Shown here: one piece after another, positions 7,584 to 15,732 of the stretch
Position numbering within the stretch: position 1 is the first letter of the stretch
How the letters are laid out: each line of letters begins with the position of its first letter
Origin: Pseudomonadota bacterium
Lineage (GTDB): Bacteria; Desulfobacterota; Desulfovibrionia; Desulfovibrionales; Desulfovibrionaceae
DNA: 35,835 bases
Assembly (NCBI GenBank): GCA_023417745.1
Contig: JAEZEM010000005.1
Coordinates: forward strand, 1 to 35,835
Direction: 5' to 3'
Notes under the pieces: generated by a model
Seen by the model: the letters and a program-made list of their open reading frames with translations, nothing else
What the model was told of the DNA's origin: nothing
Databases searched by the model: none
Translations under genes and position numbers: made by a program

Positions 7584-8402
7584 ATGAAAGGTTTACGCAT
7601 CCTTTGCCGTTTCGCCCCGGCCTGCCTGGTCGGCTTCATGGCCCTGACTCTGGCCGCAGGCAACGCGGCTGCCGCCGACCCCCTGACCTACGAGGGGGCG
7701 AGCACCATCGGGCACAAGGTGCTGCCCGAAGCGACCAAACTCTTCACCGCCAAGACCGGCGTCCCCTTCGGGACCATTGGCACGGCCGGGGCCGGGGCCG
7801 GGTTCAAGGCCGTCGTGGCCGGCCAGGTCTCTTTCGGCGGCCTGGCCAGCGAACCCACTGCCCAGGAGAAGGCCGCCCTCACCGACATTGAGGTCATCGG
7901 CTTCGATGTCATGGGCATTTTCGTGCACCCCCAAAACGCCATCAAGAATCTGAGCATGGCCCAACTCAAGGACATTTTCTCGGGCAAGGCCACCAATTGG
8001 AAGGACGTTGGCGGCGCTGACCTGCCGATCACCGTCTACAGCGAAAAGCTTGATGGCGGCCGGGCCACCGTCAAAGCCTTCAAGTCCATGGTGCTGGGCG
8101 AGACGGCCTACGGCCCGGTCAAGGAACTCGACGACGCCACCGACTGCGTGGCCGATGTGGCCAAAGATCAAGGCGGCGTCACCGCCGCGTCCATGTCCTT
8201 TGCCGTGCCCGGCGCGACCGCCCTGTCCGTGAACGGAGCCCTGCCCGAGGCCAAGGCCGTCCAGTCCGGGGCCTACCCCCTCAAGCGCCCCCTGTCGCTG
8301 GTTGCCGTCAATCCGTCCAAGGAAGTCAAGGACTTCTTCGCGTTCATGCTCACCCCGGCGGCCCAGGCCGTGGTGGCCAAGAGCTTTGTCCCGGCGAACT
8401 AA
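7584..8402 (+). CDS. PstS-like periplasmic substrate-binding protein
   Basis: A 272-residue exported protein of the phosphate-binding (PstS/PBP-like-2) fold. Residues 1-31 are a Sec signal peptide ending NAAAA. The mature protein starts with LTYEGASTIGHKVLPEA, followed by GTAGAGAGFKAVVAGQVSFGG, which is the anion-binding part of the family. MGIFVHPQNAIKNLSMAQLKDIFSG and TNWKDVGG are standard family landmarks. Start: AGAGGAG eight bases upstream of the ATG. No ABC permease or ATPase genes are adjacent. It is the first gene after the sigma-54 promoter and is followed after about 50 bases by the FMN dehydrogenase. It may deliver a ligand to the sensor kinase or to the enzyme, or scavenge an anion; none of this is shown. 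Confidence 0.85.
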   Translation: MKGLRILCRFAPACLVGFMALTLAAGNAAAADPLTYEGASTIGHKVLPEATKLFTAKTGVPFGTIGTAGAGAGFKAVVAGQVSFGGLASEPTAQEKAALTDIEVIGFDVMGIFVHPQNAIKNLSMAQLKDIFSGKATNWKDVGGADLPITVYSEKLDGGRATVKAFKSMVLGETAYGPVKELDDATDCVADVAKDQGGVTAASMSFAVPGATALSVNGALPEAKAVQSGAYPLKRPLSLVAVNPSKEVKDFFAFMLTPAAQAVVAKSFVPAN

Positions 8403-8451
8403 CCCGCGCCGCGATCCACCCCGCATAACCGAAACCCCAAAGGCGTACCAA

Positions 8452-9672
8452 ATGACCAACGACATGCACGATACGGAATCGGCGACCCGTCGCAAATTCA
8501 TCAAAGCCGGCGTGGTCGCCGGAGTTGGGGCGCTCTTGTCGCCGCTTATCGCCAAGACCGCCCAGGCTGCGACCGAGGGCGTCCCGACCGGGACAGCCGC
8601 GGCGAGCGCTTCCGCCGCCGCTGGAGAAAAGCCCAAGCTCAAGATCGGCGACGTGCTGCGCGTGGCCCGGGAAAAGCTCTATCCCATCTGCCGCGTCTGC
8701 CCGGAGTGCGACGGAGTGGCCTGCGCCAGCGAGGTGCCGGGCATGGGCGGCATCGGCTCGGGCCAGGCCTTTAAGAACAACTACAACACGCTCAACCGCA
8801 TTGATCTGGTCATGCGGACCTTTCACGACGTGAAAAAGCCCGACCTGTCCATGACGCTTTTCGGTCATAAGCTGTCCATGCCCGTAACCTCGGCCGTCAC
8901 CGGCGGCGTTACCTATAACATGGGCGGCAAGATGACCGAAGAGGAGTACGTCACCGCTATCCTCGGCGGCTGCATGGACGCCGGTACGCTCGGCTGGGTG
9001 GCCGACGGCATCGGCGACAATATGGAGGTCTTCGAGCGCCGTATCGCCGTGCTCAAGGAAAAGTTCGGCGGCAACGCCATCGTCACCATCAAGCCCAAGA
9101 CCAACGACGAGATCATCAAGCGCTTCCGCATGGTCGAGGATGCCGGCGGTCTTGCCGTGGCCATCGACATAGATTCCGCCGGCCGCGCCGCTCGGGCCGT
9201 GCCCGGTCAGACCGTGGAGCCCAAGACGCCCAAGCAGTTGGCGGAGCTGGCCAAGTCCACCAAGCTGCCCTTTGTCATCAAGGGCATCATGACCGTTGAG
9301 GAGGCGAAAATCGCCGTGGACGTGGGAGCCAGCGGCGTGGCCGTGTCCAACCACGGTGGGCGCGTGCTCGACTACACCCCGGCCACGGCTGCGGTGCTGC
9401 CGGCCATCGCCGACGCCATCAAGGGCAAGGCCGTCATCCTGGTCGACGGCGCGGTGCGCCGGGGCCAGGACGTGCTCAAGTATCTGGCCATGGGCGCCGA
9501 CGTGTGCCTGTGCGGCCGGCCGCTGGTGCGCGGAGCCCACGGAGCCGGCCGCGCCGGGGTGGAACTCATGATGAACATCATCAAGGACGAGCTGACCGTA
9601 GCCATGACCCTGACCGGCGTTCCCAGCGTGAAAAACGTCCCCGCCAACGTCATCACCAAGGTGCAGGCATGA
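8452..9672 (+). CDS. Tat-exported FMN-dependent alpha-hydroxyacid dehydrogenase (lactate oxidase family)
   Basis: A 406-residue protein. Residues 12-18 TRRKFIK match the twin-arginine consensus and precede a hydrophobic stretch ending AQAA, so a folded flavoprotein is exported to the periplasm. The rest is the FMN-dependent alpha-hydroxyacid oxidase barrel: the active-site His301 and Arg304 are in SNHGGR, and LVDGAVRRGQDVLKYLAMGAD with LCGRPLV is the FMN phosphate site. It would oxidise an L-2-hydroxyacid (lactate, glycolate or similar) to the 2-oxoacid. Cys80, 83, 86 and 91 (CRVCPECDGVAC) sit just before a conserved EVPGMGG and might hold a metal or Fe-S centre; this is inference. Its stop overlaps the start of the decaheme cytochrome (ATGA), which suggests the cytochrome is the electron acceptor. 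Confidence 0.9.
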   Translation: MTNDMHDTESATRRKFIKAGVVAGVGALLSPLIAKTAQAATEGVPTGTAAASASAAAGEKPKLKIGDVLRVAREKLYPICRVCPECDGVACASEVPGMGGIGSGQAFKNNYNTLNRIDLVMRTFHDVKKPDLSMTLFGHKLSMPVTSAVTGGVTYNMGGKMTEEEYVTAILGGCMDAGTLGWVADGIGDNMEVFERRIAVLKEKFGGNAIVTIKPKTNDEIIKRFRMVEDAGGLAVAIDIDSAGRAARAVPGQTVEPKTPKQLAELAKSTKLPFVIKGIMTVEEAKIAVDVGASGVAVSNHGGRVLDYTPATAAVLPAIADAIKGKAVILVDGAVRRGQDVLKYLAMGADVCLCGRPLVRGAHGAGRAGVELMMNIIKDELTVAMTLTGVPSVKNVPANVITKVQA

Positions 9673-11546
9673 AAAAAGCCTGGAGTATCCTGCTCCTGGC
9701 ACTCCTGACCGCCTGGCCGGGGCTCGCCCAGGCCACCGGCGGCGGGAAATCCCTGCGCTACGGCGGCGGAGGCCAGGGGACCGTCATGTTCGACGGCAGG
9801 CTGCATGCGTCCAAGGGCTTTTTGTGCGCTGACTGCCACACCAAGCTCTTCGACACCAAGAAAGTGGCCCATATCACCATGGCCGACCACTTCACGGACA
9901 AGGCCTGCTTCAAATGCCACAACAATAACAACAAAACAGATCCATTGACCGCTTCGCGCGACTGCGCCACCTGCCACCGCAAGGTGACCTCGAACCCCGA
10001 GACGTCCACCGACGCCATGGCCGGGGTCATCGCCACGGCTTTTGACGGCGACGACGCAGCCAAGGCGGTTCTGCTCTCCGGCAAGCAGGGAGCCACGGCC
10101 CAAAGCACCGCTTGCCTGTCCTGTCACGGCGCGGCCACGCCGCTCCAACCCGTGACCGAACGCGGCAAGACCTCAAACCTCCATGTGGATGTGCCTGGTT
10201 ACCTGCACGGCGCCCACGCCAATCTGCCCTGCGCCACCTGTCACACCGGAACCAAGGGCGCGCAGAGCTTCCTTGAGCGTCCCCACGCCGTAGCCAGGCC
10301 CGACAACCAAACCTGTCTGTCGTGCCACAACGTGGGGCTCTCGCATCAGATCAAGGCCTTCGGCCAAAGCGCCCACGCCGAGAAGCTCAAGGACAAGGTG
10401 TCCTGCGGCAGTTGCCACAACCCGCACGCCCAGCCCAAGCAGCCGCGTCAGGTGGCCTACGCGTCCCTGACCGCCATGTACAACGCCCAATGCCTGGCCT
10501 GTCACGGCAACGCCGCCAAGCTCAAGGAGCTCTCGGGCAAGGCCGTGCCGGACGCCAAGGCGGCTCATGCGTTCCTGCCCAACTTCAGCGCGCACAACCG
10601 GTCCGTCATGTGCGTGGAATGCCATACCCCGGTTGTTGATCCCAACGACCACCTGATCGGCGAAAAGAAAACCGCCCTGCGCGATTGCGCCACCTGCCAC
10701 ACGGCCCAGTCAAAGTCCCTGATCGTCGAGCGAGCCAACCTCCATGTCGGCGGCGCGGCCCCGGTGACCTCGGACTACTTTCCGCCGAACCAGGTGGCTC
10801 CGGTGCTCAGCCACATCGGCGGCACGGCCGTCTTCGGGCTTTTTGCCCTGGTCCTCGTGCATGGCCTCGGCCGGGCCATCCCGCGTCGTCGCCATGTCGC
10901 GACCCTCGTGACCCAAGACATGTATCCGGCCTTTATACGGGTCACCCACTGGATAAACGCCTGCCTGTTCATTGTCCTTGGCTACACGGGCCTCTCCGTG
11001 CGGTTCCAGGAAGCCGGCTGGGCCATCGGGCTTGAGCCGGCCACGCGCATCCACAACATCTGCGGCGTGCTGCTTGCGTGCAACTTCCTGGTTTACGTCA
11101 TCCGTGCCCTGGCCACGGGCGACATCCGCCAGTACCTGGCCGAAGGGCAAGGCGGCCTGAAGCCGCTCCTGCTCCAGGCTCGCTATTATTGCGTCGGCAT
11201 CTTCCGGGGCGAGCCGCATCCCTTCCCGGCGACGCGGGAACGCCGCTTCAACCCGCTGCAGCGCGTGACCTATCTGGTCGTGTTCCTCATCGGCATGCCG
11301 GTGCTCATCGCCTCGGGTCTGCTGCTGCTCATGCCGGAAGCGCTGACGGTCGCCATCGCGCCGCGCCGATTCCTGGTGGCGGCCCACCTGACCGTAGTCA
11401 TCGGTTTCGCGCTGTTTTGCGTCGGCCATCTCTATCTGGCCACGACCGGCGTCAGGCCGTTGAGCCTCATCAAGGGAATGGTGACGGGGCGGCAGGAGCA
11501 TCCGACGAACGAACGCCCCTCAGGCAAGGAGAAATCCGACTCCTAA
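9669..11546 (+). CDS. Decaheme cytochrome c fused to a cytochrome b561-type membrane domain
   Basis: A 625-residue protein. Residues 1-22 are a Sec signal peptide. Ten CxxCH heme c motifs lie between about residues 50 and 360 (CADCH, CFKCH, CATCH, CLSCH, CATCH, CLSCH, CGSCH, CLACH, CVECH, CATCH). A first membrane helix near 385-402 leads to a cytoplasmic linker and then a domain like the gamma subunit of formate dehydrogenase or hydrogenase cytochrome b (IRVTHWINACLFIVLGYTG and later helices with conserved His), ending near 600. It would pass electrons between a periplasmic enzyme and membrane quinone. The start overlaps the dehydrogenase stop, so they are coupled. A multiheme c domain and a b domain in one chain is uncommon; they are more often separate subunits. 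Confidence 0.92.
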   Translation: MKKAWSILLLALLTAWPGLAQATGGGKSLRYGGGGQGTVMFDGRLHASKGFLCADCHTKLFDTKKVAHITMADHFTDKACFKCHNNNNKTDPLTASRDCATCHRKVTSNPETSTDAMAGVIATAFDGDDAAKAVLLSGKQGATAQSTACLSCHGAATPLQPVTERGKTSNLHVDVPGYLHGAHANLPCATCHTGTKGAQSFLERPHAVARPDNQTCLSCHNVGLSHQIKAFGQSAHAEKLKDKVSCGSCHNPHAQPKQPRQVAYASLTAMYNAQCLACHGNAAKLKELSGKAVPDAKAAHAFLPNFSAHNRSVMCVECHTPVVDPNDHLIGEKKTALRDCATCHTAQSKSLIVERANLHVGGAAPVTSDYFPPNQVAPVLSHIGGTAVFGLFALVLVHGLGRAIPRRRHVATLVTQDMYPAFIRVTHWINACLFIVLGYTGLSVRFQEAGWAIGLEPATRIHNICGVLLACNFLVYVIRALATGDIRQYLAEGQGGLKPLLLQARYYCVGIFRGEPHPFPATRERRFNPLQRVTYLVVFLIGMPVLIASGLLLLMPEALTVAIAPRRFLVAAHLTVVIGFALFCVGHLYLATTGVRPLSLIKGMVTGRQEHPTNERPSGKEKSDS

Positions 11547-11583
11547 ACCGCGTCTGTGACGCGCACGACGTGTCCTTAAAACA

Positions 11584-11625
11584 ACGTCCCGGACGCCGGC
11601 GAAAAGCCGCCAACGTCCGGGACGT
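11584..11625 (+). terminator. Hairpin after the cytochrome gene
   Basis: A perfect 12-bp stem (ACGTCCCGGACG with its complement) lies 37 bases past the stop. An inner GGC/GCC pair strengthens it. The following bases are only weakly T-rich, so termination efficiency is uncertain. Confidence 0.6.
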
Positions 11626-11687
11626 CTCATTTCAAGATCGCAGGAAGACTTCAATTCGGTCAGAACCCCGGCAATGACCCCAGGCCC

Positions 11688-11715
11688 CGGCCAGATGGCT
11701 GCCTGGCCGTTTTTT
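11688..11715 (+). terminator. Rho-independent terminator
   Basis: CGGCCAG and CTGGCCG form a 7-bp stem followed by six T. It is a second and better-formed terminator for the sigma-54 operon, located before the convergent kinase gene. Confidence 0.75.
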
Positions 11716-11820
11716 GCCGGTCGCCGCGCGGCCCCTGGCCCCTCACGCCCAAAGGCCAACGGCGGCAAGGGGCAACCAACCGAGACCTTTTTCCAGGGCC
11801 GCCCGGCCGCCGAGACAATC

Positions 11821-13161
11821 TCAAGGGCCTGAAGTGGTTGTTCGCGGCAACACGGCCATGGCCCTAAGCCCCAGGCCGCCCTCTCGATTTTCCAGCACAA
11901 GTTGGCCGCCCAGGTGTTGCAGCACGGCCTCGACGATGGCGAGTCCCAGCCCGCACCCCGTGGGCGTTTGCCGTTTGCCGCGAAAGAAGCGTTGCGTCGC
12001 CAGGGGAATCTCGTCAGGAGCCATGCCAGGCCCTTCGTCTTCCACCACTATGCCGCGCCCGTCCGGCATGACGTTCCAGGTGACGACGCCGTGGGCCGGC
12101 GTATGCTGCAGGGCGTTTTCATGGAGATTGCGCAGGGCGATGGCGAGGGTTTCTCGATTCGCCGTGATCGAGAAGTCTCGCAGGGCCGGGGCGATGCGAA
12201 CCGTGGCGACCTGGCCCAAGGACTGCGCCGATTTGCCGATCTCCTCAAGCATCTCGCCGAGGCAAATGGTGTCCGTTTGTCTGGCGCCCAGTTCGCTTTC
12301 GAGTTTGGCCAGGGTCAACAGCTGGCGGATCAAGCGCGTGGAGCGATCAACGGAGAGCAGGATATGCCGCAAGGCTTCTTCCCGCACGACCGGATCGTCG
12401 GCGGCCATGGCGATTTGGGCGTGCGTTTTCAACCCGGCCAAAGGGGTGCGGAGTTCGTGGGCGGCGAAGGCCGTGACGTCCCGTTCGTGGCGTCGGGCCG
12501 TCTCCACTTTGGCGAACAGGCTGTTTAAGGCCTCGGCCAGGGGCCGAAGTTCGTCTGGGGCGTGTCGTGTCTGCAAAGGCCGCATGTCGTCGGCTGCCCG
12601 GGATTTGAGCTCCACGGCCATGCCAAGCAGCGGGCGCAATCCGCGTCCGAGGCTGAGCCAGATGAGTCCGCCAAGCAGGGGAAGCATCAGGATGGCGGGG
12701 ATGGAAAGGCCTTTGACCAGATCGACCGCGAGCTGGTCGCGCTGGCCGAGACGGTCGCCGATCATCACGCGCACGCCCTTGGCGGGGTTTTCAATGGTGT
12801 ACACGCGCCAGAGTTCCCCCTGGAGGCGATGATCGGAGAAGCCGGAGGCTTGGTCGGTCAGGGAGACGTCCGGCGCGCTGCCGGACCGGGCAAGAAGCTG
12901 TCCGTCCAGCGACCAGATCTGGCAGGAAAGCTGGCGTTCGTAATGTTCCGGCGTTGCGGCGGCGTTTGCCGCTGCGGCAAACACGGGGCCGTTTTTGGTC
13001 ACCAGGGAGTTGACCATCCGCGCGGCTTCCTGAAGCCGGGCGTCAAGCACATGTTCGAGCTCTGCTTTGGCCCCCACGAAAATCCAGAGGATGCCGCACA
13101 GCCATATGATGCCTGTGGCGGCGACCAGGATGACGAAAAGACGCCGGCGCAGGGAGGTCAT
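11821..13161 (-). CDS. QseC/PmrB-like sensor histidine kinase
   Basis: A 446-residue membrane kinase. A membrane helix at about 7-30 and a second near 170-190 enclose a periplasmic region of about 140 residues, followed by a HAMP-like linker. The phospho-acceptor His235 lies in FAAHELRTPLAGLKTH. The ATPase part has the N-box LRNLHENALQHTP, G1 VEDEGPGM and G2 GCGLGLAIVEAV. The start overlaps the stop of the response regulator gene (ATGA), so both come from one transcript. The layout and the absence of PAS or GAF domains match the QseC/PmrB/CusS group that senses metals, cationic peptides or envelope state; the signal is unknown here. Confidence 0.92.
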   Translation of the reverse strand: MTSLRRRLFVILVAATGIIWLCGILWIFVGAKAELEHVLDARLQEAARMVNSLVTKNGPVFAAAANAAATPEHYERQLSCQIWSLDGQLLARSGSAPDVSLTDQASGFSDHRLQGELWRVYTIENPAKGVRVMIGDRLGQRDQLAVDLVKGLSIPAILMLPLLGGLIWLSLGRGLRPLLGMAVELKSRAADDMRPLQTRHAPDELRPLAEALNSLFAKVETARRHERDVTAFAAHELRTPLAGLKTHAQIAMAADDPVVREEALRHILLSVDRSTRLIRQLLTLAKLESELGARQTDTICLGEMLEEIGKSAQSLGQVATVRIAPALRDFSITANRETLAIALRNLHENALQHTPAHGVVTWNVMPDGRGIVVEDEGPGMAPDEIPLATQRFFRGKRQTPTGCGLGLAIVEAVLQHLGGQLVLENREGGLGLRAMAVLPRTTTSGP

Positions 13162-13820
13162 GGCGCAACCCGCAGGCGGTAGCCGAGTCCGCGCACGGTT
13201 TCTATTTTTTCGCGGCCTATTTTGGCCCGCACATGATGCACATGCACCTCCACCGCATTGCTTTCCACTTCTTCGCCCCAGCCGTAGAGACGATCCTCGA
13301 TTTCACCCTTGGAGCGGATCGCGCCGGGATGCTCCATCAAGAGCGCCAGGACCGCGAACTCCCGCCTGGACAGCGCGAGGGGCTGCCCGTTTATGGTGGC
13401 CGACAGGGTTGACGACTCAAGCTTGATGCCGGCGGCCGTCAGGCAAGGCTCGGCGCGACCGCCGCCACGCCGCCCTATGGCCCGGATGCGCGCGGCCAGT
13501 TCATCGAGATCAAACGGCTTGCCGAGGTAGTCGTCCGCTCCGAGGTCGAGCCCCTTGATCCGGTCCGAAATTTCGTCAAGGGCCGTGAGCAGCAGGACCG
13601 GAGTGCGGTCTTTCCGCTGCCGCATGCCCTCAAGCACAGCAAGTCCGGAACCGTCCGGCAGCATCAGATCAAGCACCACTGCGTCGAAGGTCGTCACGGC
13701 GAGCGCTTCGCCTGCTTCCGCGAGGGAGCCGACCATATCCACGGTCATGCCGGCCAAGCCAAGCCCCACCTTGAGTCCGGCGGCAAGAATCTGATCGTCC
13801 TCGACAATAAGAATCCGCAT
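13158..13820 (-). CDS. OmpR/PhoB-family response regulator (QseB/PmrA-like)
   Basis: A 220-residue regulator. The receiver has VEDDQ and phospho-acceptor Asp51 in VVLDLMLPDG, and the conserved Lys in DDYLGKPF. The C-terminal winged helix (about 125-218) has LSRREFAVLALLMEHPG and a recognition helix around SNAVEVHVHHVRAKIG, ending in the family's typical GLGYRL. It is upstream of its kinase and divergent from dsbD. A CTTAAG direct repeat between this gene and dsbD is the site type bound by PmrA and QseB, so it likely controls itself and the thiol-redox genes. Confidence 0.94.
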   Translation of the reverse strand: MRILIVEDDQILAAGLKVGLGLAGMTVDMVGSLAEAGEALAVTTFDAVVLDLMLPDGSGLAVLEGMRQRKDRTPVLLLTALDEISDRIKGLDLGADDYLGKPFDLDELAARIRAIGRRGGGRAEPCLTAAGIKLESSTLSATINGQPLALSRREFAVLALLMEHPGAIRSKGEIEDRLYGWGEEVESNAVEVHVHHVRAKIGREKIETVRGLGYRLRVAP

Positions 13821-13856
13821 GTCCGGCTTCCTCCGGCTCCGGTGTCCTTCCCGCGC

Positions 13857-13873
13857 CTTAAGGCTGACTTAAG
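13857..13873. promoter_or_regulatory. PmrA/QseB-type direct repeat
   Basis: CTTAAG-GCTGA-CTTAAG is two CTTAAG half-sites separated by five bases, exactly the PmrA/QseB box layout. It lies in the 98-base divergent region between the response regulator and dsbD, so one bound dimer could serve both promoters. Confidence 0.65.
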
Positions 13874-13918
13874 GTGGACGGCGAAACTGGGGGAAACTTC
13901 ATTCAAGGAAGGAGCGGC

Positions 13919-15694
13919 ATGTCAAGAGCATTTCCATGGACGTACATCCTGGCCTTTGTTGTCGCGCTGATCCTGCTTCCCGCCGTAGCGCCCGCCAAGA
14001 CGCCGCTCTCGGCCGATGCGGCCTTCCGGTTGGGCGTGGCCAGGAGCGGCGACGGGAATCTTGTCTTCACCTGGGACATCAATCCGGGACATTATCTCTA
14101 CCGGGACCGGATCGAGGTCAGGACAAGCGACGGGGCCGCCGTGCCCCTCGCGCTGCCTCCCGGGGTGGAAAAGGACGATCCGACCTTCGGGGCCACGCAG
14201 GTCTACCACGACCACATGGCCGCGCCCGTCGCCACGTCGGCTCTGCCCGCCCTGGGCGTGATCCATGTGACCTACCAAGGCTGCGCCGAACATGGCGTGT
14301 GCTATCCGCCCGTGCGCAAGAAAATCGATCTGGACACGCTTGCGGCGACGCCGGAAAACACGAGCCTTGCACCGCAAGTAGGGCTTCCCGTCGGGCCGGC
14401 GCAAATCCCGCAAGGCCAGACGGACGGAGCGCTGGCGTCGCGTCTCTCCGGCGGCTTGCCGACGATGTTGCTCAGTTTCCTGGGTTTCGGCCTGCTGTTG
14501 GCGTTAACGCCCTGCGTCTTCCCCATGGCCCCGATCCTTTACGGCATGCTGGCGCGCTCTGGCCGGAAGCTTTCGGCTCGCGAAGGGTTCGTGCTTTCCT
14601 CCGCCTACGTCTTGGCCATGGCCTTGGCCTATTCGGCTCTTGGCGTCGTGGCCGCCTGGTCGGGGCAAAACCTCCAGGTCCTGTTGCAACGGCCGGCGGC
14701 GATCATCGTGATGAGCGTTGTCTTCGTGGGCCTCTCGCTGTCCATGTTCGGCCTTTATGATCTGGCGCTTCCTGCCTTTCTCGCCGCGCGTTTGTCGCGG
14801 GCCACGGGGCGGTCCGGGGGATCGATTGGCGGCGCGGCGCTGCTCGGCTTCGGGTCGGCCCTCATTGTCGGCCCCTGCGTGACGCCGCCGTTGGCTGCGG
14901 CGCTTTTGTACGTGGCGCAAACGGGCGACCTCCTCCGGGGGGCGGCGGCCTTGTTCGCACTGGGCCTGGGCATGGGCCTGCCGCTGCTGGTTTTTGGCGT
15001 GTTCGGCGGCAGGTTGCTGCCGAAATCCGGACCTTGGCTCGTCACGGTCAAGGAGGTGTTCGGGTTTCTCTTCCTGGGCCTTGCCGTCTGGATGCTGGGG
15101 CGGGTGTTGCCCGGGCAGGCGACCCGGGGACTGTGGGGGCTGCTGGCGATCACGGCCGGAGTGTGGTTCGGCCTGCGGCGAAGCCATGGATACGGGCTGC
15201 GCCTGACCGGCGGCGGGATTGCCCTTGGCGGGGTGTTCCTGGTGGCGGGCAGCCTGGGTCTTTTCTCCTTCTCCTGTCCCCTGGCCGCCTGCGCCGATGC
15301 GCCGACGGCGTCCGTGGCTGCGGCCAGCGGCCGCTTCCGCACGGTGAGCAGCCTGGACGGCTTTGACGCGGCCATGGCCGAGGCCCGTGCCAAGGGGCAG
15401 CCTGTCCTGGTCGATTTTTATGCCGACTGGTGCGTGGTCTGCCGGGAGATCGACCGGGAGGTCATGGCCGATTCGGTCGTGAAGCGGCGCTTGCGCAATG
15501 TCTCCATCCTCCGCGTGGACGTGACGGCGGACACGGTCCAAAGCCGCGCGCTCATGCGGCGCATGGGCGTCGTGGGACCGCCCACCATGCTGTTTGTCGA
15601 TGCCCATACCGGCCGGGAGATCGACGACAGTCGCAGTGTCGGCGCGGTTTCCGTCGCGCGGTTCCTCCAGACCCTCGGGCAAATCGGCGCATGA
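13919..15694 (+). CDS. dsbD: Thiol:disulfide interchange protein DsbD
   Basis: A 591-residue three-domain protein that carries reducing power from cytoplasmic thioredoxin to the periplasm. A signal peptide (about 1-25) is followed by the periplasmic alpha domain with its Cys pair Cys122/Cys128 in GCAEHGVCYPP. The membrane domain (about 180-470, eight helices) has Cys199 in ALTPCVFP and Cys320 in GPCVTPP. The C-terminal thioredoxin domain has Cys505 and Cys508 in DWCVVCRE. All six catalytic Cys are therefore present. The start at 13919 has an AAGGAAGGAG site. A DsbA/ScsC-like gene follows after 38 bases, its likely partner. The PmrA/QseB-type box upstream suggests control by the divergent two-component pair. 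Confidence 0.95.
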   Translation: MSRAFPWTYILAFVVALILLPAVAPAKTPLSADAAFRLGVARSGDGNLVFTWDINPGHYLYRDRIEVRTSDGAAVPLALPPGVEKDDPTFGATQVYHDHMAAPVATSALPALGVIHVTYQGCAEHGVCYPPVRKKIDLDTLAATPENTSLAPQVGLPVGPAQIPQGQTDGALASRLSGGLPTMLLSFLGFGLLLALTPCVFPMAPILYGMLARSGRKLSAREGFVLSSAYVLAMALAYSALGVVAAWSGQNLQVLLQRPAAIIVMSVVFVGLSLSMFGLYDLALPAFLAARLSRATGRSGGSIGGAALLGFGSALIVGPCVTPPLAAALLYVAQTGDLLRGAAALFALGLGMGLPLLVFGVFGGRLLPKSGPWLVTVKEVFGFLFLGLAVWMLGRVLPGQATRGLWGLLAITAGVWFGLRRSHGYGLRLTGGGIALGGVFLVAGSLGLFSFSCPLAACADAPTASVAAASGRFRTVSSLDGFDAAMAEARAKGQPVLVDFYADWCVVCREIDREVMADSVVKRRLRNVSILRVDVTADTVQSRALMRRMGVVGPPTMLFVDAHTGREIDDSRSVGAVSVARFLQTLGQIGA

Positions 15695-15732
15695 GCCGAC
15701 GCCCTTCCAACCACAAGAGAAAGGATGCATGC

